Source: Bacteroides fragilis (GTDB lineage: Bacteria; Bacteroidota; Bacteroidia; Bacteroidales; Bacteroidaceae). From it: a DNA stretch of 64,000 nucleotides. Shown here one piece after another: positions 36,928 to 45,596 of this stretch. Below the pieces are notes generated by a model. It had not been told where the DNA came from, searched no databases, and worked only from the letters and a program-made list of their open reading frames with translations. Each line of letters opens with the position of its first letter. Position 1 is the stretch's first letter. Location: NCBI RefSeq assembly GCF_019583405.1, contig NZ_SZUU01000003.1, forward strand, positions 124,001-188,000, given 5' to 3'. The position numbers and the translations under genes are program-made.

Positions 36928-37217
36928 GGATATTATATTTATTATTTCGTACTTTTATTTATACTTCTCTGTATGGTGACCGTTCTTTTTGTTAAACGAT
37001 CGATCATTCGTATATTAACAAGAGACTTGGCTTAACCTAACCGATTATTATAGGTTATTTATTACCTTTATCTTTGTTCATTAACTGGTCCCGCGCTTGA
37101 GGGCTCATCTGCCTCCGTTCCCGGACTTATGGGCTTGGGTAGCCGGACGCATGGACCCGCACTTGCGGGACGAACTGATGAATGAAACAAAAGCGGTTAA
37201 GAGCTTCGCCAAAGTTA
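36928..37217. other. spacer with 22-bp GC-rich tandem units
   Basis: No gene is seen. The GC-rich 37087-37171 stretch is a short 22-bp-period array in otherwise AT-rich DNA (separate entry). Confidence 0.6.
37087..37171. repeat. 22-bp-period GC-rich array, three and a half units
   Basis: Three 22-bp units start at 37101, 37123 and 37145, flanked by a partial unit on the left (37087-37100, GGTCCCGCGCTTGA, alike to GGACCCGCACTTGC in the third unit) and GGGAC on the right. The second unit starts GGACTTATGGGCTTGGGT, close to the units at 45046-45111 (GGGCTTATGGGCCCGGGT). Confidence 0.75.
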
Positions 37218-38144
37218 CTAAAACTCTTTGAGTTTCTGCTTTACAAAGTTAATCTTTTCCTCCATTGGGAGTGATGCATCTACCCAATGAATGGTGAAGC
37301 CTCTTCGTTCCATTCCCCGAAACCAGGTCATTTGCCGTTTGGCAAACTGGTGGATGGCAGTTTCCAGACCGGTGAACATTTCATCGTATGTCATTTTACC
37401 AATGGCGTACAAGGTCAGGTATTTGTATTCCAATCCATAATAAATCAAGTCATCCGGATGAATCCCCTCTGCCAGAAGACGACGTACCTCTTCAACCATC
37501 CCGTCGTCCAGTCTTTGTTTAAGGCGGCGGGTGATTTTCCCTCGTCGCAATTCACGGTCGATGTCCACTCCGATAATCAGGCTGTTCAGTTGTGGGAATT
37601 CCCGTTCTTCTATTGGTGTCTTTGCATAATACTCTTCTATTTCGATAGCACGGATTGCCCGTTTGACAGTATCCACGTCTGTCGAATTGTGAAGTGTCTT
37701 ATAACCGCTTAAAATAGCAGTCAGTTCTTCCAATGATTTTTCGGCCAGGCGTACACGCAACTCTTGGTTTTCGGGAACTGGAACTAGGCGATAGCCTTTT
37801 AGTACCGACTCCAGATACAAGCCTGTCCCTCCACATAGAACGGGGAGATGTCCTTTTTGTTTAATAGTCTCGTAAGCTGTCAGGAAATCACGTTGATACT
37901 CAAATACATTGTATTTATAGCCCGGATCGGCAATATCTATCAGGTGGTAAGGGATTTGTCTGCCGTTAATAGTGTAGTCTTCCAGGTCTTTGCCTGTACC
38001 AAGATCCATTCCCCGATAGATTTGGCGTGAATCGGCACTGATAATTTCAGTATTTAACTCTGCGGCCAATGCGGCAGCAAAAGGGGTTTTACCCGAAGCG
38101 GTAGGGCCAAGAATGGCAATCAGATCATAGTCCGGCATGGTCAT
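37218..38144 (-). CDS. miaA: tRNA dimethylallyltransferase
   Basis: The 308-residue protein begins with the P-loop AILGPTASGKTPFAAALA and has DSRQIYRGMDLGTGKD and PYHLIDIADPG, the MiaA signatures. It adds a dimethylallyl group to adenosine 37 of tRNAs reading UNN codons. Either of two nearby ATGs (38144 or 38138) may start it. A -7 box is at 38164-38171. Bacteroides often have more than one miaA; only one copy is in this window. Confidence 0.96.
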   Translation of the reverse strand: MTMPDYDLIAILGPTASGKTPFAAALAAELNTEIISADSRQIYRGMDLGTGKDLEDYTINGRQIPYHLIDIADPGYKYNVFEYQRDFLTAYETIKQKGHLPVLCGGTGLYLESVLKGYRLVPVPENQELRVRLAEKSLEELTAILSGYKTLHNSTDVDTVKRAIRAIEIEEYYAKTPIEEREFPQLNSLIIGVDIDRELRRGKITRRLKQRLDDGMVEEVRRLLAEGIHPDDLIYYGLEYKYLTLYAIGKMTYDEMFTGLETAIHQFAKRQMTWFRGMERRGFTIHWVDASLPMEEKINFVKQKLKEF

Positions 38145-38163
38145 ATCTTTATTAATAACGTTA

Positions 38164-38171
38164 CAAAGATA
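38164..38171 (-). promoter_or_regulatory. miaA -7 box
   Basis: Minus strand TATCTTTG, perfect to consensus, 19 bases before the miaA start. Confidence 0.55.
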
Positions 38172-38243
38172 TGAAAAAGGAAGTGAAAAGCAGGTGTTAA
38201 ACTCTTAAATAGTGTTATAAAACATCCTTTTTTTCTTGTATTA

Positions 38244-38342
38244 TTTGCAGATAACCAAAGAGTACGTATCTTTGCAATGTGTTTTTCATAGTATTAGATT
38301 TAAGGTTAACAAAGGTTGGAGCAAGGCGTTGCTCCTTTTTTT
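38244..38342 (+). ncRNA. small RNA cassette, copy A (promoter, about 60-nt RNA, terminator)
   Basis: A complete promoter (TTTG 38244-38247, 19-base gap, TATCTTTG 38267-38274) leads into a predicted transcript of about 38281-38342. It has a conserved stretch with GTATTAGATTTAAGGTTAA (38291-38309) and ends in the hairpin GGAGCAA-ggcg-TTGCTCC plus seven T. A second copy lies on the minus strand at 46966-47045 with nearly the same 5' part and a different hairpin. No open reading frame of note is inside. I recognise the sequence style from Bacteroides spacers but cannot name an Rfam family with certainty. It sits in the gap between miaA and an ABC permease gene, both on the other strand. Confidence 0.7.
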
Positions 38343-38357
38343 ATGTCCTAATGTCTC

Positions 38358-39563
38358 CTATGCTTTGTGTATCCATATTGACAACATCTTCTTTTTCAGT
38401 ATAATAACGTTGATGGCCGACACCAATAAGAATAAAAATATACCTATGGCGAAAGTTGGCCAAAGAGATCCGACAGACATTTGTGGAAACAGTAGGTTCA
38501 GTGTCGTAAGATAAGAGGTGCGTGCCCACGAAACAATGCCGACGGATAGTAACAGTACCACAACATTGAGTCCTAATGTAAGAATCTGATAGGGGAGTGC
38601 TACTCTTGAAGGGCTGTAACCTATCAGAAGTAAACTTTCCAGTTTCACGGTGTTTTTTTGTAAAAGCAGAAAAATGCTGAGCATCAGAATGTAGAAAGAG
38701 AGTATGCTGATAAATAGTCCTACTGCAAGGACAATACCCACAATCAGACGCAGAAAATAAGTGGTTTTCCCGGCGTCCAGTTTTCCATCTTCTGTCTCAT
38801 AACCCTTTTGTTGGAAATACGTTGCAATGGAGGCATCAGCGGGATTGTCTACTTCGATAATCAGCCGTGAAGGGTCCGGCTGGCTATCCGGTGCAAAGTT
38901 TTGGTTAGCCCAATTCATAAAAGATTGTGGAACCAAAATAGTATTCAACCGGTTGGAAAAGCCGACGATGTTTCCTTTATATTGCTCAACCCGTCCGTTG
39001 CCCCGCATTAGAATATCCATTTGGATCAGGCTCATCAACCCTTCCGATAGCTTAGGCAGGCTTCGGCTCTGGGCAAATCCGAAGTTATATAAATTCAGAT
39101 AATTGCGCGGAATGATGATAGGGATGGTGTGCGTGTTTGCATCAAAATGCCATTTATCAAGGTTGATGTCTACAAACTTATCAGGAACGGCCTCAAAGAA
39201 CATTTCGGTAGAAAGGTGAATTCCTGCTTCCTGCATTCCCAATCCTGCGGAGACTTTAAATTGCGAAGGAGTGAAAGCACCTACGCTCCGGGTGAACGGT
39301 TGTTTCTTCAGTTCCTCTATTTCCTCAGACGAAAAAGTGTTACTCTTGCCCGCAAAAGATCCCAGCGTACTGATTTTCTTAGTAGCTATCATATAATCTT
39401 TCTTCATAAAGCTATCCCCTTCGGTAAAGATGGGAACTACATCTTTGTAGAATTGTGCGCTGAGTAACACAATAACCATTCCGAAGAAGTTGGCAAAGAA
39501 GAAACCGGTCAACTGACCGATGCTGATATGCTGACGGAGCAGCTTCCAGACTAAGTTATTCAT
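38358..39563 (-). CDS. FtsX-like ABC transporter permease
   Basis: The 401-residue protein has one membrane helix at the N-terminus (residues about 15-40, IGQLTGFFFANFFGMVIVLL), a large extracytoplasmic part, and three helices in the C-terminal 140 residues (from FLRLIVGIVLAVGLFISILS). This is the FtsX/MacB permease layout. Its start overlaps the stop of the ATPase gene by 4 bases, so the pair are translated together. Substrate unknown. Last gene of a six-gene operon. Confidence 0.85.
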   Translation of the reverse strand: MNNLVWKLLRQHISIGQLTGFFFANFFGMVIVLLSAQFYKDVVPIFTEGDSFMKKDYMIATKKISTLGSFAGKSNTFSSEEIEELKKQPFTRSVGAFTPSQFKVSAGLGMQEAGIHLSTEMFFEAVPDKFVDINLDKWHFDANTHTIPIIIPRNYLNLYNFGFAQSRSLPKLSEGLMSLIQMDILMRGNGRVEQYKGNIVGFSNRLNTILVPQSFMNWANQNFAPDSQPDPSRLIIEVDNPADASIATYFQQKGYETEDGKLDAGKTTYFLRLIVGIVLAVGLFISILSFYILMLSIFLLLQKNTVKLESLLLIGYSPSRVALPYQILTLGLNVVVLLLSVGIVSWARTSYLTTLNLLFPQMSVGSLWPTFAIGIFLFLLVSAINVIILKKKMLSIWIHKA

Positions 39564-40204
39564 AATTTCAATATTCTGTCATACGTTAACTCGATATGCT
39601 TGCCGATGGACGTTACGATGATTCCCGCTCCTTGTCTTCCGGCTTCTTCCGTCACCAGTTCTCCCATAATACGTGCATTTTCATCGTCCAAATGACTGAT
39701 GGGCTCGTCCAGGAAAATGAAGTCGAAAGGTTGACAAAGCGATCGGATGAACGCCACTCGCTGTTGTTGTCCGAAAGAGAGTTTTCCTGCCTTCACGTTC
39801 AGTTTGTCCGAGAGTCCCAATGCTTCGAACAGTGAAAGTATTTCTTTTCGGGTTTTATATCCGGTCAGATTATTTTTTAGTCGGATGTTTTCGATGGCGG
39901 TCAACTCCGTAAAAATACGTAAGTCCTGAAAAAGCATACTCAGTGAATGTTTCCGGATTTCCACCCATTGCTTCACCAGGTATGCTTTGATATTGGTTTT
40001 ATCGAAGTTGATAATTCCCTGATAGTCGTTTCGGTAGCCGTAAACATAGCTGCACAACGATGATTTACCGGTACCGGAGGCAGCCTCGATCAGGTAAGAT
40101 TTTCCTTTATGGAAAACAAGATTCTGATGCCATACATCCGAAGTTATCGAATTACGGTCAGCAAACACTTGGGGAAGTGTTTGCTGTAAGTGAATGCTGT
40201 CCAT
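39560..40204 (-). CDS. ABC transporter ATP-binding protein (MacB/LolD type)
   Basis: The 214-residue protein has Walker A EAASGTGKSSL, signature KLSFGQQQRVAFIRSL, Walker B FDFIFLDEPISHLD. The signature LSFGQ replaces LSGGQ. It pairs with the FtsX-like permease (4-base overlap) and follows the DUF4836 lipoprotein gene by 12 bases, an order that suggests a lipoprotein or envelope export function, but this is inference. Confidence 0.92.
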   Translation of the reverse strand: MDSIHLQQTLPQVFADRNSITSDVWHQNLVFHKGKSYLIEAASGTGKSSLCSYVYGYRNDYQGIINFDKTNIKAYLVKQWVEIRKHSLSMLFQDLRIFTELTAIENIRLKNNLTGYKTRKEILSLFEALGLSDKLNVKAGKLSFGQQQRVAFIRSLCQPFDFIFLDEPISHLDDENARIMGELVTEEAGRQGAGIIVTSIGKHIELTYDRILKL

Positions 40205-40216
40205 ACACGTTGAAGA

Positions 40217-41770
40217 TTACATGCCGGCGAACTGTTTGGCAAAGTCTACTATCTGTTTTAAAGCGTTGTCGTCTTTGTTTTTCAGAAGAATGGCTGTTTC
40301 GGTCTTACCTTCACTGTCACTGAATGCTTCGATATACGAAATTTTTGAAGCGAGTTTATAATAAGTCTGATATTCTTCGCCACCGAATCCGGCCATCATT
40401 TTCACAACAGGGAGATCGAGAATAGCATCCATATTGATAACAAAAAATACATTTTTGCCTTTCATATCCGATGCATATCCGGCATCTTTAATCGATTTCT
40501 CTACCGGTTTGCTGATACTCTTGTACAGAAGTTCATCATTAGTGGCGTACATCTGCTTGTTGCGGATGCCAAAGAATACGTTGGTTGCTCTTGATTTATA
40601 AACATATTCGTTTTCGCCCAATTGGATAATATCTTCGTTTTTACCTAATTTTAATTGTTTCTTATTGTCGTACAATGCTTTCAGGGCATTTCCGTTCTTT
40701 GCATCTGCATAAGCTGCAAAAGTAGGAACACTGTTCAAGGTTACATTAATCAGTCCGATGGAAATATCTCCATCGAAAGAGGCGAATAAGCTTTTTACTT
40801 CATCGGCTTTCGCAAGAGACACGTTTCTACGGAATTCTTCATTATTGAACAGTAAATCGTAGAATGCTGCTCCATTGACTCCTATATTTAGGAATGCGAG
40901 AGTCGATTCGGGGAAGTTCTGGAGGAAAGTTGTATTTAACTTTTTAACAGCTTGAGCCTGTTTCTTCAGTAACGCATCCGTTTCTGCATTATCCGAGTAG
41001 GTTTCGATCTGCAGAGCGATTTTTCCTTTTTCAAAGTTGAGGTTACCCACAGCTTTTACTTCGCTCAAGTCGATTTGTGAAGAGAGCCCCAGACTGATTT
41101 GTTGAGTATACATTTGGGGAACCGCATCCATTGAAGCAAAAAAGTTTATGTCTCCTTTTTGATTCTGCATCTTCCGGAAACTGCCGTTCGAGGCGATACT
41201 GTTCTCTTCAGTCTGTTTGAGTAGTGTGGAGATGGTTTGTTTGGCAACATCCATTTGAGAAGTTCCATAGGCTTCTGTCAAAACTGCTGCATTTTCATTG
41301 AAGACCAATAGATTGTTCTTCTGCAGGGATGTGAAACTGTATCCCTCTTCTTCTGCTACAGGCTGGCAGATTCCTTCTTTGGCCATTAAGTCGAGCGAAG
41401 CACGCAAGTCGTCGATATTGCTGACTTTGGCAACTATAGCGGGGCTGATGAAAGTCTTGGAAGTAAATACGAATACAGGAGCTTTGACATCAATCCCCGA
41501 TTGAGAAGGATTCTTCATTATTTTTTCCAGTTGCTGGAAAGCAGCTGCATTCATTCCGCTTTTCAGGGCTTCCATCATTTTTTGTTTCATCCCTTCATTC
41601 TCTTTATCATTCAGGCCGGCTTTGTCGGCAAGAGAATTCAGATTAACGGAAGCAACAGCCGAAGCGTCGGCCGGAATCACATGGATATATTCCGCTTTCT
41701 TGGAGCAGGCTGCCATGAAAACGATCAGTACTGCCAGTACCGAAAGTCGGGAAATCATTCGTTTTACCAT
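40217..41770 (-). CDS. DUF4836 family lipoprotein
   Basis: The 517-residue protein has a lipoprotein signal (LSVLAVLIVFMAAC) and then YIHVIPADASAVASVNLNSL, the start of the Bacteroidetes DUF4836 family. Function is unknown. It lies between rsmE (27 bases upstream) and the ABC ATPase (12 bases downstream). The start may be at 41770 or at the in-frame ATG four codons later. Confidence 0.87.
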   Translation of the reverse strand: MVKRMISRLSVLAVLIVFMAACSKKAEYIHVIPADASAVASVNLNSLADKAGLNDKENEGMKQKMMEALKSGMNAAAFQQLEKIMKNPSQSGIDVKAPVFVFTSKTFISPAIVAKVSNIDDLRASLDLMAKEGICQPVAEEEGYSFTSLQKNNLLVFNENAAVLTEAYGTSQMDVAKQTISTLLKQTEENSIASNGSFRKMQNQKGDINFFASMDAVPQMYTQQISLGLSSQIDLSEVKAVGNLNFEKGKIALQIETYSDNAETDALLKKQAQAVKKLNTTFLQNFPESTLAFLNIGVNGAAFYDLLFNNEEFRRNVSLAKADEVKSLFASFDGDISIGLINVTLNSVPTFAAYADAKNGNALKALYDNKKQLKLGKNEDIIQLGENEYVYKSRATNVFFGIRNKQMYATNDELLYKSISKPVEKSIKDAGYASDMKGKNVFFVINMDAILDLPVVKMMAGFGGEEYQTYYKLASKISYIEAFSDSEGKTETAILLKNKDDNALKQIVDFAKQFAGM

Positions 41771-41797
41771 AATTACTATCTTTTTTATTTCTGTAAA

Positions 41798-42487
41798 TTA
41801 CATATTCATTGTGTGGCAAGCCACCAATGCTGCTGTTTCTGTGCGCAGTCGCGATTTGCCTAAACTGATGGGGACAAATCCTTTCTCGATTGCTTTCTTT
41901 ACTTCCTCTTCGCTGAAGTCGCCTTCCGGTCCGATCAATACGAGGGCATCTTCTCCTTTTGTCAAGGCATCTTTCAATAAAGGTTTTTCTCCTTCGTAGC
42001 AGTGGGCAATGAACTTTTGCCCTTTAAAGTCTTTTTCGATAAATGTGCTGAAATCGGTCATTTCGTTCAGACGCGGTAAACGTGCTTTTAACGATTGCTT
42101 GATGGCAGACACCAATATCTTTTCAATGCGTTCTGTTTTAATTACTTTCCGCTCGGAGAAGCGGCAGTTCAGGAATGTTAATTCGTCGAACCCTATTTCA
42201 GTTGCTTTTTCAGCAAACCATTCATTGCGATCCATATTTTTTGTGGGTGCCATGGCAATGTGCAGATGTCCGTCCCACAAAGGCTCTTGGTAAATTGTCT
42301 CTTTAATATTCACCAGGCAACGTTTATTGGTTGCCACGCTGATCTCTGCCCGATAGAAGTTTCCCTTTCCGTCAGTGAGACTAATTTCATCTCCGGCCGT
42401 CAGGCGGAGCACACGTACACAGTGCTGTGCTTCCTCTTCTGGAAGTTCTGTGCTGGTTTGTATATCAGGAGTATAAAATACGTGCAT
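41798..42487 (-). CDS. rsmE: 16S rRNA (uracil-1498-N3)-methyltransferase
   Basis: The 229-residue protein has an N-terminal PUA-like domain (HCVRVLRLTAGDEISLTDGK) and a SPOUT knot domain ending ALVLIGPEGDFSEEEVKKA and SLGKSRLRTETAALVA, the RsmE signatures. It methylates U1498 of 16S rRNA. It starts 5 bases after the bifunctional nuclease gene and is embedded in the six-gene operon. Confidence 0.96.
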   Translation of the reverse strand: MHVFYTPDIQTSTELPEEEAQHCVRVLRLTAGDEISLTDGKGNFYRAEISVATNKRCLVNIKETIYQEPLWDGHLHIAMAPTKNMDRNEWFAEKATEIGFDELTFLNCRFSERKVIKTERIEKILVSAIKQSLKARLPRLNEMTDFSTFIEKDFKGQKFIAHCYEGEKPLLKDALTKGEDALVLIGPEGDFSEEEVKKAIEKGFVPISLGKSRLRTETAALVACHTMNM

Positions 42488-42492
42488 ATCTT

Positions 42493-43062
42493 TTATTTAT
42501 GTCGGTTAATTTCGTCACGAAGTCGGGCTGCCAGTTCATAATTCTCTTCTTGAATGGCTTTGTTCAATGCTTCTTCAAGAGAAATAATGCTGACTGGCTC
42601 CGTACGTGAGTTTTCATCTTCTTCCGGAGTATCGGGACGTTCGTCTCCGTCTGTCAACCGAATACACTCGCGTTCAAGAATAGATTCGTATATAAAGATA
42701 GGACAATCTGCCCTGACGGCCAGTGCCACTGCATCCGAGGTACGGGCATCTATCCGAATAATTTCTTCGTCTTTTTTAAAGTAGATATACGAATAGAAAA
42801 CGCCTTCTTTGGCTTTATATATCAGTACCCGAAGCAAAGTTGCTCCTAAAACATTCAGACACGAATAGAATAAATCGTGTGTCAGCGGGCGTGGGGCCTT
42901 TATTCCTTTCAGGCAAATGGCTGTGGCTTGTGCTTCGGCAGGCCCTATTATAATAGGCAGTTGCCGTTCGCCATCTACTTCTCCCAATACCATTGCATAG
43001 GCGCCTACCTGTGCTTGGCTGTTAGAAATGTTCAATACCTGTAATTCTACTTTCTTATCCAT
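42493..43062 (-). CDS. bifunctional nuclease (DUF151) domain protein with UVR motif
   Basis: The 189-residue protein has a DUF151/BFN domain (residues 1-130, GERQLPIIIGPAEAQATAIC and RIDARTSDAVALAVRADCPI) and a C-terminal UVR motif (LNKAIQEENYELAARLRDEI) like that in UvrB and UvrC. The family has reported DNase and RNase activity in some members. Two bases separate it from the MFS transporter gene upstream. Confidence 0.92.
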   Translation of the reverse strand: MDKKVELQVLNISNSQAQVGAYAMVLGEVDGERQLPIIIGPAEAQATAICLKGIKAPRPLTHDLFYSCLNVLGATLLRVLIYKAKEGVFYSYIYFKKDEEIIRIDARTSDAVALAVRADCPIFIYESILERECIRLTDGDERPDTPEEDENSRTEPVSIISLEEALNKAIQEENYELAARLRDEINRHK

Positions 43063-43064
43063 TG

Positions 43065-44324
43065 TTAATTGTTCACTTTCTTAAGTTCTCCCGGTTGATG
43101 TTTGTATCTGAAAACAATTGCAAACAAAATACCGATAGCCAGTGCGTATGCTGCAAATATGAACCAGATAGCCGGCCAGTTGCGACTTGCCAACATTCCA
43201 TTTTCATATACGGAGAATGCATCCACTACGGCTCCACTGGCATATCCTCCAATGACTGCGCCCAATCCGTTTGTCATGATGAAGAACAAACCTTGTGCAC
43301 TGGCCCTTGTCTCAGGTTTGGTTTCCAATTCAACAAATAAAGAACCGGAAATGTTGAAGAAATCAAATGCCATACCGTATACTATCATTGATAAAATCAG
43401 CATCCAGATGCCTGATCCCGGATCACCAAAGCCAAACAGTCCGAATCGGAATACCCAGGCAAACATACTGATGAGCATGACACGCTTGATTCCGAAGTGT
43501 TTCAGGAAGAAAGGAATGGCCAGGATAAACAGTGTCTCGGACATTTGTGAGATGGACAGCAAGATCACCGAGTGCTTGACACCGAAAGAGTCGGCAAATT
43601 CGGGTACTTTGGCGAAACTACCCAAAAATGCATCACCATATGTATTTGTGATTTGCAAGGCTGCACCCAGTAACATTGAGAAAAAGAAAAAGATAGCCAT
43701 CTTTTTTCTTTTGAATAGGCTGAGGGCATCTAAACCGAAAGAAGACAATAGGGTTTTACTCTGATTTTTTGCAGGGGGGCAGGGGGGCAGTGTGAAAGAA
43801 TATAATCCGAGAAGTAATGCCGAGCTTGCTCCGACATAAAGCTGAGCGCTGGAGTTTTTGAATCCGGTAAGGTCCACTGCCCACATAGCACAAATGAAAC
43901 CGATAGTTCCCCATACACGGATAGGCGGGAAGTCTTTTACTAAATCACATTTATATTGTTCGAGTGCATTGTATGAAACTGTATTGGCGAGCGAAAGAGT
44001 AGGCATGTAAACCATTAGATTGAGTAACATGGCCCAATACATTTGATTGTAGTCGGTGGCGGTAGAAGCGTAGAACAAGCAGCCGGCTCCCAACAAGTGG
44101 CAAATACCATAAAGGCGTTCGGCATTGAACCATTTGTCGGCTATAATGCCTGTTATTCCCGGCATGATAATGGATGCGATTCCCATTGTTGCGAAAATGG
44201 CTCCGATTTGCCCACCCTCAAAATGGAGGCCTCTTTCCATATAGCCACCTAATGAAATTAACCACGACCCCCATACAAAGAATTGCAGGAAGTTCATAAT
44301 AATCAAACGATTTTTTATATTCAT
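43065..44324 (-). CDS. MFS nucleoside transporter (NupG/XapB type)
   Basis: The 419-residue protein has about twelve helices and starts FLQFFVWGSWLISLGGYM, with IFATMGIASIIMPGITGIIA, the pattern of the nucleoside:H+ symporter family. It should import nucleosides. It is the first gene of an operon with the BFN-UVR protein, rsmE, DUF4836 and an ABC pair. A -7 box at 44375-44382 lies 50 bases before the start. Confidence 0.9.
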   Translation of the reverse strand: MNIKNRLIIMNFLQFFVWGSWLISLGGYMERGLHFEGGQIGAIFATMGIASIIMPGITGIIADKWFNAERLYGICHLLGAGCLFYASTATDYNQMYWAMLLNLMVYMPTLSLANTVSYNALEQYKCDLVKDFPPIRVWGTIGFICAMWAVDLTGFKNSSAQLYVGASSALLLGLYSFTLPPCPPAKNQSKTLLSSFGLDALSLFKRKKMAIFFFFSMLLGAALQITNTYGDAFLGSFAKVPEFADSFGVKHSVILLSISQMSETLFILAIPFFLKHFGIKRVMLISMFAWVFRFGLFGFGDPGSGIWMLILSMIVYGMAFDFFNISGSLFVELETKPETRASAQGLFFIMTNGLGAVIGGYASGAVVDAFSVYENGMLASRNWPAIWFIFAAYALAIGILFAIVFRYKHQPGELKKVNN

Positions 44325-44374
44325 AACTTTTATTGATGTGTTTCCCGTCGTGCCTGTCTATGGCAGATCAGGTG

Positions 44375-44382
44375 CAAATATA
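44375..44382 (-). promoter_or_regulatory. -7 box of the MFS-rsmE-ABC operon
   Basis: Minus strand TATATTTG matches the Bacteroides consensus; the MFS start codon is about 50 bases downstream. Confidence 0.5.
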
Positions 44383-44779
44383 ATATTTTTAGTTGACAGA
44401 GTGGAAAAAGCATGGAATAAAAGGAAATGAGAAAAGGAAAATGGCAAAAGAAAATCGGAAAAACGGAGAATGAAAGGTCTATAAAAAAGAAAGCGGTCTA
44501 TTCCAAATGGCTTACTTCTATTGTATAAATGACTAAATGTCAGAAATAAGCCTGCAAAAGTACGATTAATAATCAGTTTTTATAATGTGGGTATATATAA
44601 TCCGTTGCTACCTGATATATTATTTAATCTAAGAACCAGTTTAAATTTTCCTCAATAATAATCTTAGAGCTCCTTATTTCGATAACGAAGGTGTGGCAAC
44701 CGAACGTCGTCCGGTATTTGAGGGGGCGATTTCAGCGGACTCTAAAGCCTTTTGTACGCTTCTCATACGAAAAATGCAT

Positions 44780-44900
44780 TTCGATCTTCCATCTTCCACC
44801 TTTTAAGGATGTTGGTTCTGATTGTCAGATAGTTAACTGGTGGAAGATGCTGTTTTTATGGGTGTTTATCTTCCACCCCTATCTTCCATCTTCCACCCTT
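44780..44900. repeat. CTTCCATCTTCCACC repeats
   Basis: ATCTTCCATCTTCCACC occurs near 44784-44800 and again at 44881-44897, with a partial ATCTTCCACCCCT at 44868-44880 and one inverted copy, GGTGGAAGATGC (44839-44850). The inverted copy can pair with any of the direct ones. Confidence 0.6.
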
Positions 44901-45032
44901 CGTTTTAGTAGAGAAAGTAAACGTAACGGTTTGACATATAGCGTGATGTATCTATTATCTTATCTGTTTATGCCTATAAAAGCATTTTGTTTTCCTTCGT
45001 ATCTTTAGCGAAAATGGTCTGAATCTTATCCG

Positions 45033-45116
45033 GGCCCGCATACCCGGGCTTATGGGCCCGGGTACGTGGGCTGATGAGCCCAGGTATGCGGGCCCATAAG
45101 CCCGGGTATGCGGGCC
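45033..45116. repeat. GC-rich 28-bp perfect inverted repeat built of 22-bp units
   Basis: Arms 45033-45060 and 45089-45116 are perfect 28-bp inverted repeats. The 28-base middle carries its own hairpin TGGGCT-gatg-AGCCCA (45067-45082). The same DNA is also three direct 22-bp units starting at 45046, 45068 and 45090, each holding a small palindrome (e.g. GGGCTGATGAGCCC). The surroundings are AT-rich. Confidence 0.85.
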
Positions 45117-45199
45117 GGAATAAAGATCGCACGAAGAATGATAATAGTCTTGTTTATAAAGGTTTATGATATGGTGAAAATCAACTTGTTTTCTTCTTT

Positions 45200-45463
45200 G
45201 TTTGCACAGGGAAAAAGGTCTTTAGGAAATTTCTTTAATAGCAAGTCAAAATTCAACAAAGCCGCCCATTTCCGATAGTAGTAATAAACCAACTGTCACT
45301 TAGGGAGGTCAAGAGGAAGCATACGCCATTGGCAGCCGGCTTTCACTAAATAAAAAATAGCATTCCAAATCATTTGTAAATCTTATTTTCGCTTTCTTTC
45401 TTGCAGGTTCAATACTTTTGTTATATATTGCCACTCTCTTTCCGTAAAATCAGTCTGATGCAT
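45200..45463 (-). pseudogene. broken IS5-family transposase fragment
   Basis: Translating the minus strand from the ATG at 45463 gives MHQTDFTEREWQYITKVLN, a stop, then DLQMIWNAIFYLVKAGCQWR and RMLPLDLPK, another stop, then QLVYYYYRKWAALLNFD. Apart from the two stops (TAA and TGA) this is the N-terminal domain of IS5-type (DUF4096) transposases, where the stops replace residues expected to be Tyr and Trp. No catalytic core, inverted ends or target duplication is visible. It is an old, truncated insertion sequence. Confidence 0.82.
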
Positions 45464-45596
45464 CTTTTTTAAAGTTTGGTCACTTCAAAGAAAGAAACTA
45501 TCCGGCTGATACGGAAACTTTAGATTAAAAAGATTTCAGCCATTTTTTTAGCAGGCTCCAAACAGGTTCTTCTTTATCAAATAAACAATAACTGAA

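Larger units (their letters stand above)
44325..45199. other. 875-base gene-free spacer with repeats
   Basis: A 105-codon plus-strand frame (44691-45008) is not gene-like: it is built over the CTTCCATCTTCCACC repeats (44780-44900). The spacer also holds the palindromic 22-bp array (45033-45116), the MFS -7 box, and a second possible minus-strand -7 box near 44554-44561 (TACTTTTG). Confidence 0.6.

Noticed and set aside
38236..38514. A 92-codon plus-strand frame over the miaA/permease spacer
   Set aside because: It overlaps the small RNA cassette and the end of the permease gene on the other strand; composition is not gene-like.
44691..45008. A 105-codon plus-strand frame
   Set aside because: Its sequence is dominated by the CTTCCATCTTCCACC repeats and has no family, signal or ribosome site.
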